Counted from the first letter of the stretch, positions 38,016-48,088 are shown. The stretch: 64,000 nt of DNA from Robertmurraya kyonggiensis (GCF_005116465.1 NZ_SWBM01000002.1:372001-436000), one strand, 5' to 3'. Numbers and translations are program-made. Notes: generated by a model from the sequence alone, not told the origin.

Positions 38016-39113
38016 ATGTGGCTTTCTTATCTAATTACTATAGGATTAGCATTAATAATAAGTTTCTCTATGAGTCCTGTTGTAATGAAATTTGCAAAGA
38101 AAATTGGTGCGATAGATAGACCTAATGAAAGAAAAGTACACTCAAAGGAAATAACCAGAATCGGTGGAATAGCCATATATCTTGGCTTTGTCGTTGCCTT
38201 TCTATATATATATAGTGTATATGAGATATCAATAAGTATTTTAATCGGTGCTACGATTATTGTGATAACTGGTCTGATAGATGACCTTTATGGATTAAAA
38301 CCTATCCAAAAACTAATTGGACAGTGTGCGGCAGCCATTATTGTAGTTCTTAGTGGACTACACATGCAGTACTTTACCCTACCGTTCATTAGTGAAAGTA
38401 TAGTGATTCCTTCCGGTCTTTCAATTGTAATTTCTTTTATATGGATAATTGGAATTACAAATGCAATTAATTTAATCGATGGTTTAGATGGACTTGCTGC
38501 AGGAACTTCCATTATTTCTTCGATTTCAATTTGTATAATTGCTCTAATCATGGGAAATACTCCCGTTGCATTACTTAACTTAGCAATAATTGGAGCAGCT
38601 AGTGGCTTTTTATACTTTAATTTCAATCCTGCGAAAATGTTTATGGGTGACACTGGCGCATTATTGCTTGGTTATCTTTTAGCTGTCACGTCAGTTATAG
38701 GCTTTAAGCAAGTAACTTTAGTTTCTTTAGTAATTCCGATCATAGTTCTAGCTGTTCCTATTTTAGACACTTTAATTGCAATTATACGGAGAAAAATCAA
38801 TAAAAAGGGAATTATGGAGGCAGATAAGAATCATCTGCATCATAAGCTTTTAGATGCAGGTATGTCTCATCGTCAAACGGTTCTTTTTATATATGCAATT
38901 TCAGCTGTATTCGGTTTAGCAGCGATTGCGTTTTATAAGTTTAATTTATTTACCTCTTCTATTATCTTTGTCGCCCTTTTGATTTTGACTGAATTACTTA
39001 TTGAAAAACTTTCATTAATTAGTAAGAAATATAAACCTCTAATTAATTTGTACAGTAAAATCAGATTTTTTTATAATGACGAAAACAATCGAAAGCGGTA
39101 TAAAAATGAATAA
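38016..39113 (+). CDS. tagO: Undecaprenyl-phosphate GlcNAc-1-phosphate transferase
   Basis: Membrane enzyme that transfers GlcNAc-1-phosphate to undecaprenyl phosphate, first step of wall teichoic acid and related polymers. 365 residues, about 11 helices. RKVHSKEITRIGGIAIY, the TGLIDDLYGL aspartate pair, the NLIDGLDGLAAG motif, MFMGDTGALLLGY and KNHLHHKLLDAG (histidine loop) are all present. AGAGGTG before the ATG. In B. subtilis tagO lies in this same chromosomal neighbourhood upstream of degSU. Followed by tagA with overlapping ends. Confidence 0.94.
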   Translation: MWLSYLITIGLALIISFSMSPVVMKFAKKIGAIDRPNERKVHSKEITRIGGIAIYLGFVVAFLYIYSVYEISISILIGATIIVITGLIDDLYGLKPIQKLIGQCAAAIIVVLSGLHMQYFTLPFISESIVIPSGLSIVISFIWIIGITNAINLIDGLDGLAAGTSIISSISICIIALIMGNTPVALLNLAIIGAASGFLYFNFNPAKMFMGDTGALLLGYLLAVTSVIGFKQVTLVSLVIPIIVLAVPILDTLIAIIRRKINKKGIMEADKNHLHHKLLDAGMSHRQTVLFIYAISAVFGLAAIAFYKFNLFTSSIIFVALLILTELLIEKLSLISKKYKPLINLYSKIRFFYNDENNRKRYKNE

Positions 39114-39825
39114 AGAAAATATTCTAGGCATCGATGTCTCAACATTAGATTACGATTCACTCGTAAATGCAATAAATGAAAAAATTAAGTCTAATGAAAA
39201 GATGAAGATTATTGCTGTCAACCCAGAAAAAATAATCATGGCTCAAAAGGATAGTAGTCTCAAGGAATTAATAAATTCTTCCACGTATCAAATCCCAGAT
39301 GGAATAGGGGTTGTTCTTGCCTCAAAATTATCTAAGGGCAATATCCAAACAAGAGTCACCGGTATAGGTATGATGGAAAAATTGCTAGAATTGGCAAATA
39401 AAGAGGAATATAATATCTTCTTATATGGAGCCAAGGAAGAGGTAGTAAAAGAAGCAAAAGAAAAAATTAGTGAAACTTATCCTGATTTGAAAATAACTGG
39501 ATATATAAATGGCTACTGTAAAGATAACAATAAGATTATAGATGAAATAAATAAATCGAATGCACAAATCCTATTTGTTGCATTAGGAAGCCCTAGGCAA
39601 GAACTTTGGATTAGAGAAAACGCTGAACGTTTAAATGTCAATGTCTTTCAAGGTGTTGGAGGAAGCTTTGATGTCTTTAGTGGAAGAGTAAAAAGAGCTC
39701 CAGTGATTTTTCAAAAGACAGGGCTTGAATGGTTCTATAGATTACTTAGTCAGCCATCTAGAGCGAAAAGACAGCTTGCACTTCCACGGTTTTTATATGA
39801 AGTAATAAAAAATAAGACCACGTAA
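39106..39825 (+). CDS. tagA: WecG/TagA/CpsF-family N-acetylmannosaminyltransferase
   Basis: Adds ManNAc to undecaprenyl-PP-GlcNAc to complete the linkage disaccharide of wall teichoic acid. 239 residues; ILGIDVSTLDYDSL at the N-terminus, NPEKIIMAQKD, the IPDGIGVVLASKL motif carrying the catalytic-type aspartate, VALGSPRQELWI and GVGGSFDVFSG. The ATG at 39106 overlaps the end of tagO and has an AAAGCGG site; an ATG at 39076 lies deeper inside tagO. The TagO-TagA pair shows that at least one polymer uses the teichoic-acid-type linkage unit. Confidence 0.9.
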   Translation: MNKENILGIDVSTLDYDSLVNAINEKIKSNEKMKIIAVNPEKIIMAQKDSSLKELINSSTYQIPDGIGVVLASKLSKGNIQTRVTGIGMMEKLLELANKEEYNIFLYGAKEEVVKEAKEKISETYPDLKITGYINGYCKDNNKIIDEINKSNAQILFVALGSPRQELWIRENAERLNVNVFQGVGGSFDVFSGRVKRAPVIFQKTGLEWFYRLLSQPSRAKRQLALPRFLYEVIKNKTT

Positions 39826-39841
39826 GCTGGTCTTATTTTAA
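39811..39841 (+). terminator. Terminator overlapping the tagA stop
   Basis: AATAAGACCA / TGGTCTTATT stem with a short TTTTA tail, including the tagA stop codon. It may allow partial read-through to the next gene 25 bases later. Confidence 0.65.
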
Positions 39842-39865
39842 CATCCAAACAATTTAGGTGATTTA

Positions 39866-40963
39866 ATGAAAATTTTGCACATTATAAGTGGTGGAGAAGT
39901 CGGTGGTTCTAGGGAACATGTGATAAGTCTATTGAATATGTATCCTAAAGAACAAGTCACACTGCTTGTATTCCAAGAAGGAATGTTATCAACTGAAGCA
40001 AAAGCTTTAGGGATAAACGTTATCATTTTAAAACAGAAAAATCGATATCAGATATCTGTTCTGTCTCAATTAACAAAGTATATTAATCATAACCATTTTG
40101 ATATAGTGCACTCTCATGGACCTAGAGCTAATCTGTTTTGTTCATTAATAAGGCATAATATCGACAGTAAATGGGTTATTACATTACACAGTGACCCAAG
40201 CCTCGACTTTATGAAAAAAGGCATTATAGGAAAATTTTTTGCTTGGTTAAACATATATTCTTTGAAAAAGGCTGACCTAATTTTAGCTGTATCTGATCGA
40301 TTTGCAGATATGGTTATTGAGTATGGGGTATCAGAGGACAAGGTCTATACAATATTTAATGGAATTAATTTTGATGCTCCTGATGTGGGTTTTGATCGGC
40401 AGAATTTCAATCTAAATGAAACGGACTTCGTAATCTCAATGATTGCTCGATTACATCCTGTTAAGGGGCACCAGATTGTTTTAAATGCTCTTGATAAATT
40501 GAAACAAAAGCATAATTTAAAACTTTTATTGGTAGGGAATGGTCCAATCGAAGATGAGATAAAGCATCAGGTAGAAAAAATGGGTTTGTCTAATCATGTT
40601 TTCTTTTTAGGATTTAGAAAAGACGTGGATAGTATCCTTGGAATTTCCGATGTGTCAGTCCTAGCATCATACAGTGAAAGCTTTCCCTTAGTATTACTTG
40701 AATCTGCAAGAGTCAAGGTACCAATTATTTCAACCGATGTAGGTGGAGTAAAAAAACTAATTGACTCAGAAGATAAGGGGTGGCTCATCCCTATTGGAGA
40801 TGAAGAGGCTTTAAGGATTGCTTTTGAAGATGCAATAATTCTTAAAGCTGAAGGGAAGCTTAAAAATATAGGGATTAAGCTATATGAACATGCTTCAAGT
40901 AATTACTCCGTACAACATTTATTTAATGCAATAAATCAAGCATATGAGAGTCTTTTGAAATGA
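39866..40963 (+). CDS. Family 4 glycosyltransferase
   Basis: GT-B transferase, 365 residues. Acceptor half: ILHIISGGEVGGSREHV and FDIVHSHGPRANLFCSLI. Donor half: ISMIARLHPVKGH, LLLVGNGPIEDEI, and the SYSESFPLVLLESARVKVPIISTDVGG segment with the E-x7-E type glutamates. AGGTGA precedes the ATG. Ten bases separate it from the polymerase-like gene downstream, so the two are one operon, probably acting on the TagO/TagA-initiated polymer. Sugar unknown. Confidence 0.88.
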   Translation: MKILHIISGGEVGGSREHVISLLNMYPKEQVTLLVFQEGMLSTEAKALGINVIILKQKNRYQISVLSQLTKYINHNHFDIVHSHGPRANLFCSLIRHNIDSKWVITLHSDPSLDFMKKGIIGKFFAWLNIYSLKKADLILAVSDRFADMVIEYGVSEDKVYTIFNGINFDAPDVGFDRQNFNLNETDFVISMIARLHPVKGHQIVLNALDKLKQKHNLKLLLVGNGPIEDEIKHQVEKMGLSNHVFFLGFRKDVDSILGISDVSVLASYSESFPLVLLESARVKVPIISTDVGGVKKLIDSEDKGWLIPIGDEEALRIAFEDAIILKAEGKLKNIGIKLYEHASSNYSVQHLFNAINQAYESLLK

Positions 40964-40973
40964 GAGGTCAAAA

Positions 40974-42221
40974 ATGAATACATCTAAGCAGACGAAATTT
41001 CTGAACAGTGATTTTTTTGCTCCATATATCTTTTTTCCATTCGTGTTTTTAATTTATTTTTTAGCGGGATACTTATTCAATTTTGGAAGGACACATATCT
41101 TTTACTTAAATCAAAATAATATCCCGGTTTTAATTGTTGGTTTTGTAGCTTATTTTATTGGAGTTTTAGTATTTACTAAATTGAATTGGTCTGTTCCAAG
41201 ACTTAATTTAAAGTTTATAAACAATAGAATGGTCGTATTTATCTATTTATTAGGGATAATTGGCTTGATTAGCTTTTTGATTATGATTTTTACTGGACAA
41301 ATTGGTATTGCTGATGAATCGGTTCGACGACACTTAGATCCAAGGTTAAATTTTCTTAGCTCGTTTTTATGGTTCTCAGTTTTAGTTCTATTCTTTTATA
41401 ATATTGTGAATGGAAAACTTACTAAGAGGTCCTTCATAATTAATTTGGCAATTTTGGGTGTCGTGTTTGTCTTGTTTATTTTATCAGGATACAGAACTCC
41501 TCTTATTATTATGGTTCTTACATCACTTTTGTGTTTTCATTATATATATAAAAGAATTCCGTTAAAATGGATTATGGTTTTATTTATATTAATGAGTGTG
41601 ACATTATCAGTTTTTGGCTATTTAAGAACTGTTACAGAAGATAAAACCGAAGAGTTTAATCAAGAAGCTGAAGTAAATCTTGATGAGGAAGATAAAGAGC
41701 ATGTAAAGGAAGTAAAGAAAACACCTGAATTTGTTCTAGCTATTACTGCTGAATTTGTAAATGGAAGAATTGTTTTATCTAGAATATTGGAGTATACAGA
41801 AGAACATGGTTATATGAACGGAGAAGTTCATAAATCAATTTTTTCAACAATCTTACCAGGCGAACAAATATCACCTAGAATGCATATAACAAATATGGTG
41901 AATTCCTTAACAAAAGATAATGGTGTTCCGGTTACTAGAGAAGGAAGAACGACAGTTCCAACAATTGTAGGCCAGTTTTATGCTGATGGAGGCTATATTC
42001 TCCTTGCGATAGGATTATTCATTGTAGGGGCCATATTAGCTATATTGTATAACGACGTCAAGAAATACGGATTCAAGAGTTATTCTTCTATTGTGTATTC
42101 GTTTTTCACGACCATTTTTGTTTTAGGAATACACACAGGTATTTTAGACTTGTTATTCCTTTTAATGTTAGCTTTTCTTCTTTTCACACTTATTATTTAT
42201 AAGCCGAAAACTAGAAATTAA
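40974..42221 (+). CDS. Oligosaccharide repeat-unit polymerase-like membrane protein
   Basis: Hydrophobic protein of 415 residues with about ten helices and a hydrophilic, acidic loop at ~residues 222-250 (DKTEEFNQEAEVNLDEEDKEH). Its LSGYRTPLIIMVLTS segment and a C-terminal YADGGYILLAIGLFIVG helix resemble O-antigen polymerases of the O-ag_pol_Wzy/EpsG-like type. It would polymerise lipid-linked units outside the membrane. GAGAGGTC before the ATG. Partner of the GT4 gene just upstream. Functional call rests on topology and context. Confidence 0.7.
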   Translation: MNTSKQTKFLNSDFFAPYIFFPFVFLIYFLAGYLFNFGRTHIFYLNQNNIPVLIVGFVAYFIGVLVFTKLNWSVPRLNLKFINNRMVVFIYLLGIIGLISFLIMIFTGQIGIADESVRRHLDPRLNFLSSFLWFSVLVLFFYNIVNGKLTKRSFIINLAILGVVFVLFILSGYRTPLIIMVLTSLLCFHYIYKRIPLKWIMVLFILMSVTLSVFGYLRTVTEDKTEEFNQEAEVNLDEEDKEHVKEVKKTPEFVLAITAEFVNGRIVLSRILEYTEEHGYMNGEVHKSIFSTILPGEQISPRMHITNMVNSLTKDNGVPVTREGRTTVPTIVGQFYADGGYILLAIGLFIVGAILAILYNDVKKYGFKSYSSIVYSFFTTIFVLGIHTGILDLLFLLMLAFLLFTLIIYKPKTRN

Positions 42222-42259
42222 CGTAAAATTTTTGAAGTATTGAGTTTTATTTATAGTAC

Positions 42260-42293
42260 AAACCCCCTCCACTTATGAAGTGAGGGGGTTTTT
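42260..42293 (+). terminator. Rho-independent terminator
   Basis: AACCCCCTC-ACTT / AAGT-GAGGGGGTT stem with one bulged C, followed by TTTTT. Lies between the convergent polymerase and deacetylase genes. Confidence 0.85.
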
Positions 42294-42294
42294 G

Positions 42295-44364
42295 CTAGTT
42301 TCGTATTTTGTTATAGAACTCGGATGCGGATAATCCGGGTGGTATGCCTACTCTTTTTAACTGAAATTTATCATCTCCTAGTTTCACTTTTCCAGATTTG
42401 GTAGTGAATGCGATTCTATAACCTGTCTGCTTTAATTGCTGAATAGTTGTAGAATTGTAGTGACCAAAAGGATAAGCAAAGTATGGTGAATTATTCAAGG
42501 TTCTACTGCTTAGTGCAAGGTCGTTGATAACTGTATTGTAATCTTTGGTAATTAGATATCCTTTTTGATCTAACGTTAACTGATGCAGGGCGTGTGTATG
42601 GCTGTGATAATTGAAAACATCAGACATTTCGTTTAATTCTTGCCATGATAGAAATTGTAAATCGTCAGGATTAAAAGGGTAAGGTTGATTAGGTATCCTG
42701 CCAGTTATGATAAATTCAGTTGCTTTAAAGTTGTACTTTCGTAACTCGGGTAATGCATACTTATAAACAGATTTTAAACCATCATCAAACGTTATAACAA
42801 TAGCGTTTGCAGGTAGGTTTCTTTTTTTGTCCAAGTAATCTTCAAGTTCAGAAACAGTGATTGTTTTATAAGCATAGTTATTTAATAAATTCATTTGTGA
42901 ATTAAATTCTATATTAGAAATAGTTGTAGAGACATTACGATAATATCTATTTTCTTCATTTCTCAAAATATGGTGATACATTAAAACTGGAATTCCATTA
43001 TCAATAGATACATCTTGTTTTGAAATATACCCCTCTACACCAGCAACATTAACAATATAGTGGGTTTTCGTTTCGGAAATAATCGGTAATCTTTGACTGT
43101 CATATAGGACTCCAATTTGATTATTTAAACTCTGATCATAAAGAGTTACATTATGCTTGTTTATAAGAATGGTCTTATTTGAATTTGCAGTTGAAAGTTC
43201 ATCATGCATTTTATGAATTTCATCTACTGAAAAATTGGTCTTTACCGAATTAATATCAATAAGTCCATTGGAGTTTCCGTATTTAAACCGATAATATTGT
43301 CCATCTACAAGTCCATCAGAGTAGTATATGGAATTCGGATTAAGTGCGCCTTCCATACTCTTATTGCTACCCTCATCTAGAAAATAAGTTGGTTGATTAG
43401 GAGTAAAAAAGATTTTTTGATCTAATCCTTTTAATGCATTTTCTACCTGATCCGTTACAGCTAAATTCCCTCCAAGTAAGTCAAAAGAAGTAGTGTTTCT
43501 AATTTTTAAGAATAGAAGTGTTGAACCAGTAGCTTTCTCAGGTTTTGTTAACATCACTGGTTCATTTTCTTTAGCAGCCAGGATTGATCCCGTTAAAGCA
43601 TCTGCGAAATTTGTCCCTGTTGTAATGAATGCTTTGTTAACCTGATCGTCAAAAAACTCTACTATTTTTACATTTGTTTCATATCTACTTTGCCCGCTGA
43701 TTCTAGTAACATTTTTTAGTTGAGCCTCTACATTTTTGTCAATAGCTAATTCTCCACCTAATACGATAGAGGCAGCCCTTGTCTGATGTTTAATTGTGTC
43801 TGGTAAATTATTTGCATTCGTGAGTAGAATGGGGAAGCGATTTCTTGCAGCATAAGGTGCGGACGCAAGTGCATCAGGGAAAGTTCTTCCGTTTGCATAG
43901 ATGGCTGTAGACGAATTAATTTTTGACGCAATTAATGCGGAAGTGTCGTAACGGCTTGTGCCAGCTATCCGTTCAATGGTTAAAGTCATATTCTTTAATT
44001 GCTGCTCAACACTATCATTTATGGCTAAATTGCCACCAAGTATTATCGCTCTGTTTGCCCCTAATCTAGTAATTTCCTGCCTAACTGAATCTGGTAAACT
44101 ATTACTCTTGGTTAGTAGGATGGGAGCATTGAGTTGATATGCTAACGGAGTTGCGCATAATGCATCCGGAAAGTCTTGTCCAGTTACAATGATTACTGTG
44201 TCGGTACCATTAGGAAAGGTTCGTTTAGAGATTTCTATAGCTGTATCATATCTACTAGTACCATTGATTCTATTTGTATTTAAAGAAGCGTGTGCACTGA
44301 CTTCGTTAAATAGAAAAAAAGTGAATAAGAACGTTAAAATAATAGTAATTTTGCGTCTTAACAT
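42295..44364 (-). CDS. Wall-anchored polysaccharide deacetylase with CWB2 repeats
   Basis: Exported 689-residue protein. Signal peptide (1-~26), three CWB2 repeats (~33-325), a linker, an SH3b-like domain (~395-452, ending GYISKQDV), and a NodB polysaccharide deacetylase domain (~460-689). The latter has TFDDG (D527/D528) and HSHTH (H587/H591), so the metal site is intact. It probably de-N-acetylates peptidoglycan or a wall polymer. Unlike the other five it combines SH3b and CWB2. The ribosome site AAGGGGG is about 11 bases from the ATG, slightly long. Confidence 0.92.
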   Translation of the reverse strand: MLRRKITIILTFLFTFFLFNEVSAHASLNTNRINGTSRYDTAIEISKRTFPNGTDTVIIVTGQDFPDALCATPLAYQLNAPILLTKSNSLPDSVRQEITRLGANRAIILGGNLAINDSVEQQLKNMTLTIERIAGTSRYDTSALIASKINSSTAIYANGRTFPDALASAPYAARNRFPILLTNANNLPDTIKHQTRAASIVLGGELAIDKNVEAQLKNVTRISGQSRYETNVKIVEFFDDQVNKAFITTGTNFADALTGSILAAKENEPVMLTKPEKATGSTLLFLKIRNTTSFDLLGGNLAVTDQVENALKGLDQKIFFTPNQPTYFLDEGSNKSMEGALNPNSIYYSDGLVDGQYYRFKYGNSNGLIDINSVKTNFSVDEIHKMHDELSTANSNKTILINKHNVTLYDQSLNNQIGVLYDSQRLPIISETKTHYIVNVAGVEGYISKQDVSIDNGIPVLMYHHILRNEENRYYRNVSTTISNIEFNSQMNLLNNYAYKTITVSELEDYLDKKRNLPANAIVITFDDGLKSVYKYALPELRKYNFKATEFIITGRIPNQPYPFNPDDLQFLSWQELNEMSDVFNYHSHTHALHQLTLDQKGYLITKDYNTVINDLALSSRTLNNSPYFAYPFGHYNSTTIQQLKQTGYRIAFTTKSGKVKLGDDKFQLKRVGIPPGLSASEFYNKIRN

Positions 44365-44571
44365 TATAAATTGTATCCCCCTTAAGTAGTCTGTTTTCTC
44401 TATGAGGTAAAGTTGACCTGTTATGATTATACCAATTCATTCCCAATTATTCACTACTTGAAAATAAAAATATAAGGGAGATTTACCCAATAAATATTTT
44501 CCTTGTATACTTTATTGAGCTAGACAAATGGAATATAATTAAAAATAGTTGTTAGAGGGGAAGGTAATTAA

Positions 44572-46224
44572 ATGTTCAGTAACCGCAAAAAAACACTATT
44601 AATATTTTTTATAGCTTTTATAATTTTAAGTTCAGTGTGCTATTTTTTTATACACTCAACATTAGTATCTAAAAAAGGTATAGACCTTTTTTATAAAAAC
44701 GATGAAATAGTTCATATAGCATTAGAAGGATATATTTTAGAGCAGGTAGATGTTAATGAGAAAAATAATCTGCGTTCGATTGATACTACATATGAGATTG
44801 AAATAAAAAAATTCTTAAATGAGATTGGAAGAATAAGAATGACGGTACGAGAAATAGATAACGGAGATTATTTTATTTTTTCCTCTTTAGAAAATTTTTC
44901 GAAGAAACCTTTAAAAGTTGATATTGAAATGCCATTTGATGAATTAAACAGGTTTTCCATAAACGATTTCGAACAATTTCCCGTGAATCATCAACATGAC
45001 AAGGTATTTGGGGTGGATCCCACTACATACCCAATCGGATTAATTTCTTTGTACGATACAGATCAATTAAAAAAGAGTATGGTAATTAGTAGAAATTATG
45101 TTTCAAAAAAAATGATTCAAAATTATAATGATGGAACAGAAAGTGTAATTAGAAAGTTGGAAAGTGAAAATAAGGGCTTTGATTTAAGTACGGACAATAA
45201 AGGAGTATATCTAAATATGCCCCTTTACTCTACAGGAAAAGATATTTCAGAGAATTGGGTAATGTTATCTGAACAACCTCTATTTAAAAATGAAGATGCC
45301 CTTAATGACTGGATTGAAAGAAGTAATACACAATATCGTTATGTGAATAAGTGGTATACAAGCGAAGGTTCTTATAGTAAATTACCTTGGTCAATCGAGC
45401 CTGGTGAAAAACTTGGTTATGGAAGAAATCTTTCTATGATGCAGGATGATCCTGCGCTGGAGCATTATAATTCGACAAAAGAACGCTATTTTTACAATTT
45501 AATTATCAATTCGGTGAATAACTTAATGAATTTTCAGGATAAAGAAGAGCGATTATGGAGAACAGAGTATACCAGTACTTGGCTGAAAAGTGAATATGGT
45601 ATACAGGCTCCTTATACGGATACGAGACATAACGAAAAAGTCTCGGTCTTTTTAAAAGACATTTCTAATACTTTAGGAATTAAAGAACTTAAAGATGTAA
45701 ATTTAGTTTATGCAGATTTTCTAGTTTCTCAGGTTGGAATAGGAAATATTATTGATATCGATGAAGGGTACTTGATAACAGATTACTATTCTCCAACTCA
45801 AAAAAAACCAACACATGTTTCGCTTAATCACGCTTTAGGAGAAATGTATTTCTTGATCGATGCTTATAAACAGACGAATTAGAAAAAATATATTGATGTG
45901 GCTGAAAAAATAAGAAGTGGGATTGAGAACATAGGAGATAAATGGATTAAAGAAAATGGAGATGTATGGTACCAAGTAGATGGCGATATGCACTTCTCTG
46001 GTGAAGACTATCCATATTTAACATTAGAAGATTTACTAATTAGTCAAGAAAAGTGGCTAGGGGCGAATAGAGAACGCAGCGAAATATTTGATGAGTTGAT
46101 TCGCTCCAAGACGAAGTATCTAATAAATGAAGATAAAGGAATCCCTGAATATATTGCGAAGTTACTGCAAGAACAGGGGATGGGTGATCTAATCGATGGC
46201 TATACCAATATAACGAAGTTCTAA
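44572..46224 (+). pseudogene. Exported protein of unknown function interrupted by an in-frame TAG
   Basis: Residues 1-436 (membrane anchor helix ~10-30, then an extracytoplasmic domain) end at TAG 45880-45882. The same frame continues without a gap for 113 more codons (45883-46221) to a TAA. The joined protein would be ~550 residues. HVSLNHALGEMYFLIDAYKQ before the stop and KKYIDVAEKI after it look like one helical-pair repeat, as in alpha/alpha-toroid sugar enzymes (possibly glucuronyl C5-epimerase-like, low confidence). AGGGGAAGG precedes the ATG. The downstream part has no ribosome site, so a nonsense mutation or sequence error is most likely. Confidence 0.7.
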
Positions 46225-46237
46225 ATACTGTAATAGT

Positions 46238-46285
46238 AAAAGACTGAAGTCATCGGTTTGATTACCGAAGGTTTCAGTCTTTTTA
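46238..46285 (+). terminator. Rho-independent terminator
   Basis: AAAAGACTGAA / TTCAGTCTTTT outer stem with an inner GGTTTGATTACC loop and a TTTT tail. Confidence 0.85.
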
Positions 46286-46540
46286 GTGGCCAATAGGAGT
46301 TTATTCTTCTTTTCATATAAATCAGTTAGTATGACCTGCTTAAAACTTTTCTCTAATTCCCCCATCTGCTTTCTAAAGTTCGTTGGAGAATCTCTTCTCT
46401 ATCCAAATAGCAAATAGAATGCATAAAATGAAGTTCATTCTCTTTATTAATACGATCTTTTGAAAGTGACATGAACATATGATTAAGGTACTTAGTTGTT
46501 CTAGGTGAACAAAAGATACTATGATTTTGATGGGTCTATT
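46286..46540 (-). pseudogene. Possible decayed gene fragment, minus strand
   Basis: On the minus strand ~50 codons are open (SLSKDRINKENELHFMHSI, LDREEILQRTLES) until a stop. The next frame then continues as GELEKSFKQVILTDLYEKK up to the terminator. This looks like one frameshifted remnant. I recognise no family, and there is no start or ribosome site. Confidence 0.3.
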
Positions 46541-46633
46541 TTTAATATAGCTGGGATAATGATATAAGAACTAGTACTTTTGATATAATATCTTTATGTA
46601 AAATAGTGATGTTTCTTAAAAAGGAGAATATAT

Positions 46634-47500
46634 ATGTATGAAGTAAAGGAGATCATAGATCAACCATTTAAGATTTACGAACTAAGGGATATTAATACGA
46701 ATTCATGGGTTAAGGTTGCCCCTGAACGCGGAGGTATTGTATTCTCTTATGGAGTAGCGGGGGAAGAAATTCTCTATCTTAATGAAGAAACGTTTTATGA
46801 TACAGATAAGAATGTTAGAGGTGGAATTCCGATTCTATTTCCGATCTCTGGACAGTTGCTGAATGGGATGTATGATTGGGAAGGAAGAAAATATTCCATG
46901 AGTAACCATGGATTTGCACGAAATGCTTCATGGGAAGTAATAGACGTTAGTATTCATAATAGAGCTTCTATTACAATTAGCCTTTCTAGTAATGAAAAGA
47001 CAAGAAACTCCTACCCATTCGACTTTAATGTGACTTTCAACTATATACTCGAGAACGGCAAGCTTACCGTACATCAGGAATATAAGAACATGGGTAATGA
47101 GCCTTTGCCTATGTATGCAGGGTTTCATCCTTATTTTAAAATTAAAGATAAGAATATTTCATATGAGACTGATGCAACGAAATACTTTGATTATAATGAT
47201 GGGAAGGAGAAGTATTTCAATGGTAGCATAGACATATCTAATCTGAAAGAAGCCGTTGTGTTATTGGATGCAGCTCGAAAGCAGACTTCATTTTATCTTC
47301 CACAACTAAAGAAAAAAATAAAATTGAAATATGATGAACCTTTTAAATATGTGATGATATGGTCTGAAAGTGATGAGGAATTTATCTGTGTTGAACCTTG
47401 GATGGCGAAAACGGATGAATTCAATAGAAAAGAAGAGCTTGTAATGATTGGTGTTAATAAAAATCTCAGCACGGTGTTTAGCATCCTTTTAGAGGACTAA
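46634..47500 (+). CDS. Aldose 1-epimerase (mutarotase) family protein
   Basis: Sugar mutarotase-fold protein of 288 residues. VAPERGGIVFSYG, RGGIPILFPISGQL, SNHGFARNASWEV (catalytic-type histidine and arginine) and YAGFHPYFK (second histidine), with WMAKTDEFNRKEE at the C-terminus. It interconverts alpha and beta anomers of a hexose or hexose phosphate in the cytoplasm. AAAAGGAG before the ATG. It is isolated by gene-poor spacers on both sides, so its link to the polysaccharide genes is uncertain. Similar genes are annotated as aldose or glucose-6-phosphate 1-epimerases. Confidence 0.85.
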   Translation: MYEVKEIIDQPFKIYELRDINTNSWVKVAPERGGIVFSYGVAGEEILYLNEETFYDTDKNVRGGIPILFPISGQLLNGMYDWEGRKYSMSNHGFARNASWEVIDVSIHNRASITISLSSNEKTRNSYPFDFNVTFNYILENGKLTVHQEYKNMGNEPLPMYAGFHPYFKIKDKNISYETDATKYFDYNDGKEKYFNGSIDISNLKEAVVLLDAARKQTSFYLPQLKKKIKLKYDEPFKYVMIWSESDEEFICVEPWMAKTDEFNRKEELVMIGVNKNLSTVFSILLED

Positions 47501-48088
47501 TAAAATGACTCATTATGATTCCCGAAAAAGGAGTGGGGATAAATTCCAAAGTAGGATAGGTCTTTGTACATGTAAAGAAAAGCTGTCTCAAATTAATTCT
47601 GATCGAATATTTATTGAATTTATTACCATTCATTGTGCTTAACAATTATTTTTGATACACAAGAATTAAGGTTGTATTTGTCATGAAAAACTAATGTACA
47701 TAATTATTGGGTCTAGGACTTTTCTTTGTGCTTCGAAAACAATTTCGAATCAAACGACTTACGCTTACAGTGGTTCTCTATGATTTTTTAGACGATAATT
47801 CTAATCAATCGAGGATTTGTTAACAAGGAAAAAGTACTTATGTCGACTTTGTGCCAAATTCCATTTGAACAAATTGCCAGTTGAGAACTTTTTTCTTTGT
47901 TAAAAAAACCGGAAGTGAACCAAAGGGAAACCCGTTTTATCAATAAATATCTTGCTCAAATTATTTTATTGAAACTGGATACTATAATGATTAACGATTC
48001 GATATTTTTTGAGCAAAGATAATACTAACAATATATGATATAATTATTTCTTCAATAAAAGGAAATTCCTAAAAGGAGAGCTCTTAAG
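47501..48088. other. Gene-poor spacer
   Basis: About 590 AT-rich bases with no supported gene. Short open pieces such as RGFVNKEKVLMSTL, and KPEVNQRETRFINKYLAQI around 47900-47970, may be remnants, but no family is recognisable. The last 100 bases presumably hold the manA promoter. Confidence 0.5.

Noticed and set aside
45880-45882. Pyrrolysine or other programmed TAG recoding
   Set aside because: No recoding element or pyrrolysine genes are visible, and the family is not one known to use it; a nonsense change is simpler.
45898-46224. Separate 108-residue gene
   Set aside because: It has no ribosome site and continues the upstream frame exactly across a single TAG, so it is better treated as the tail of one interrupted gene.
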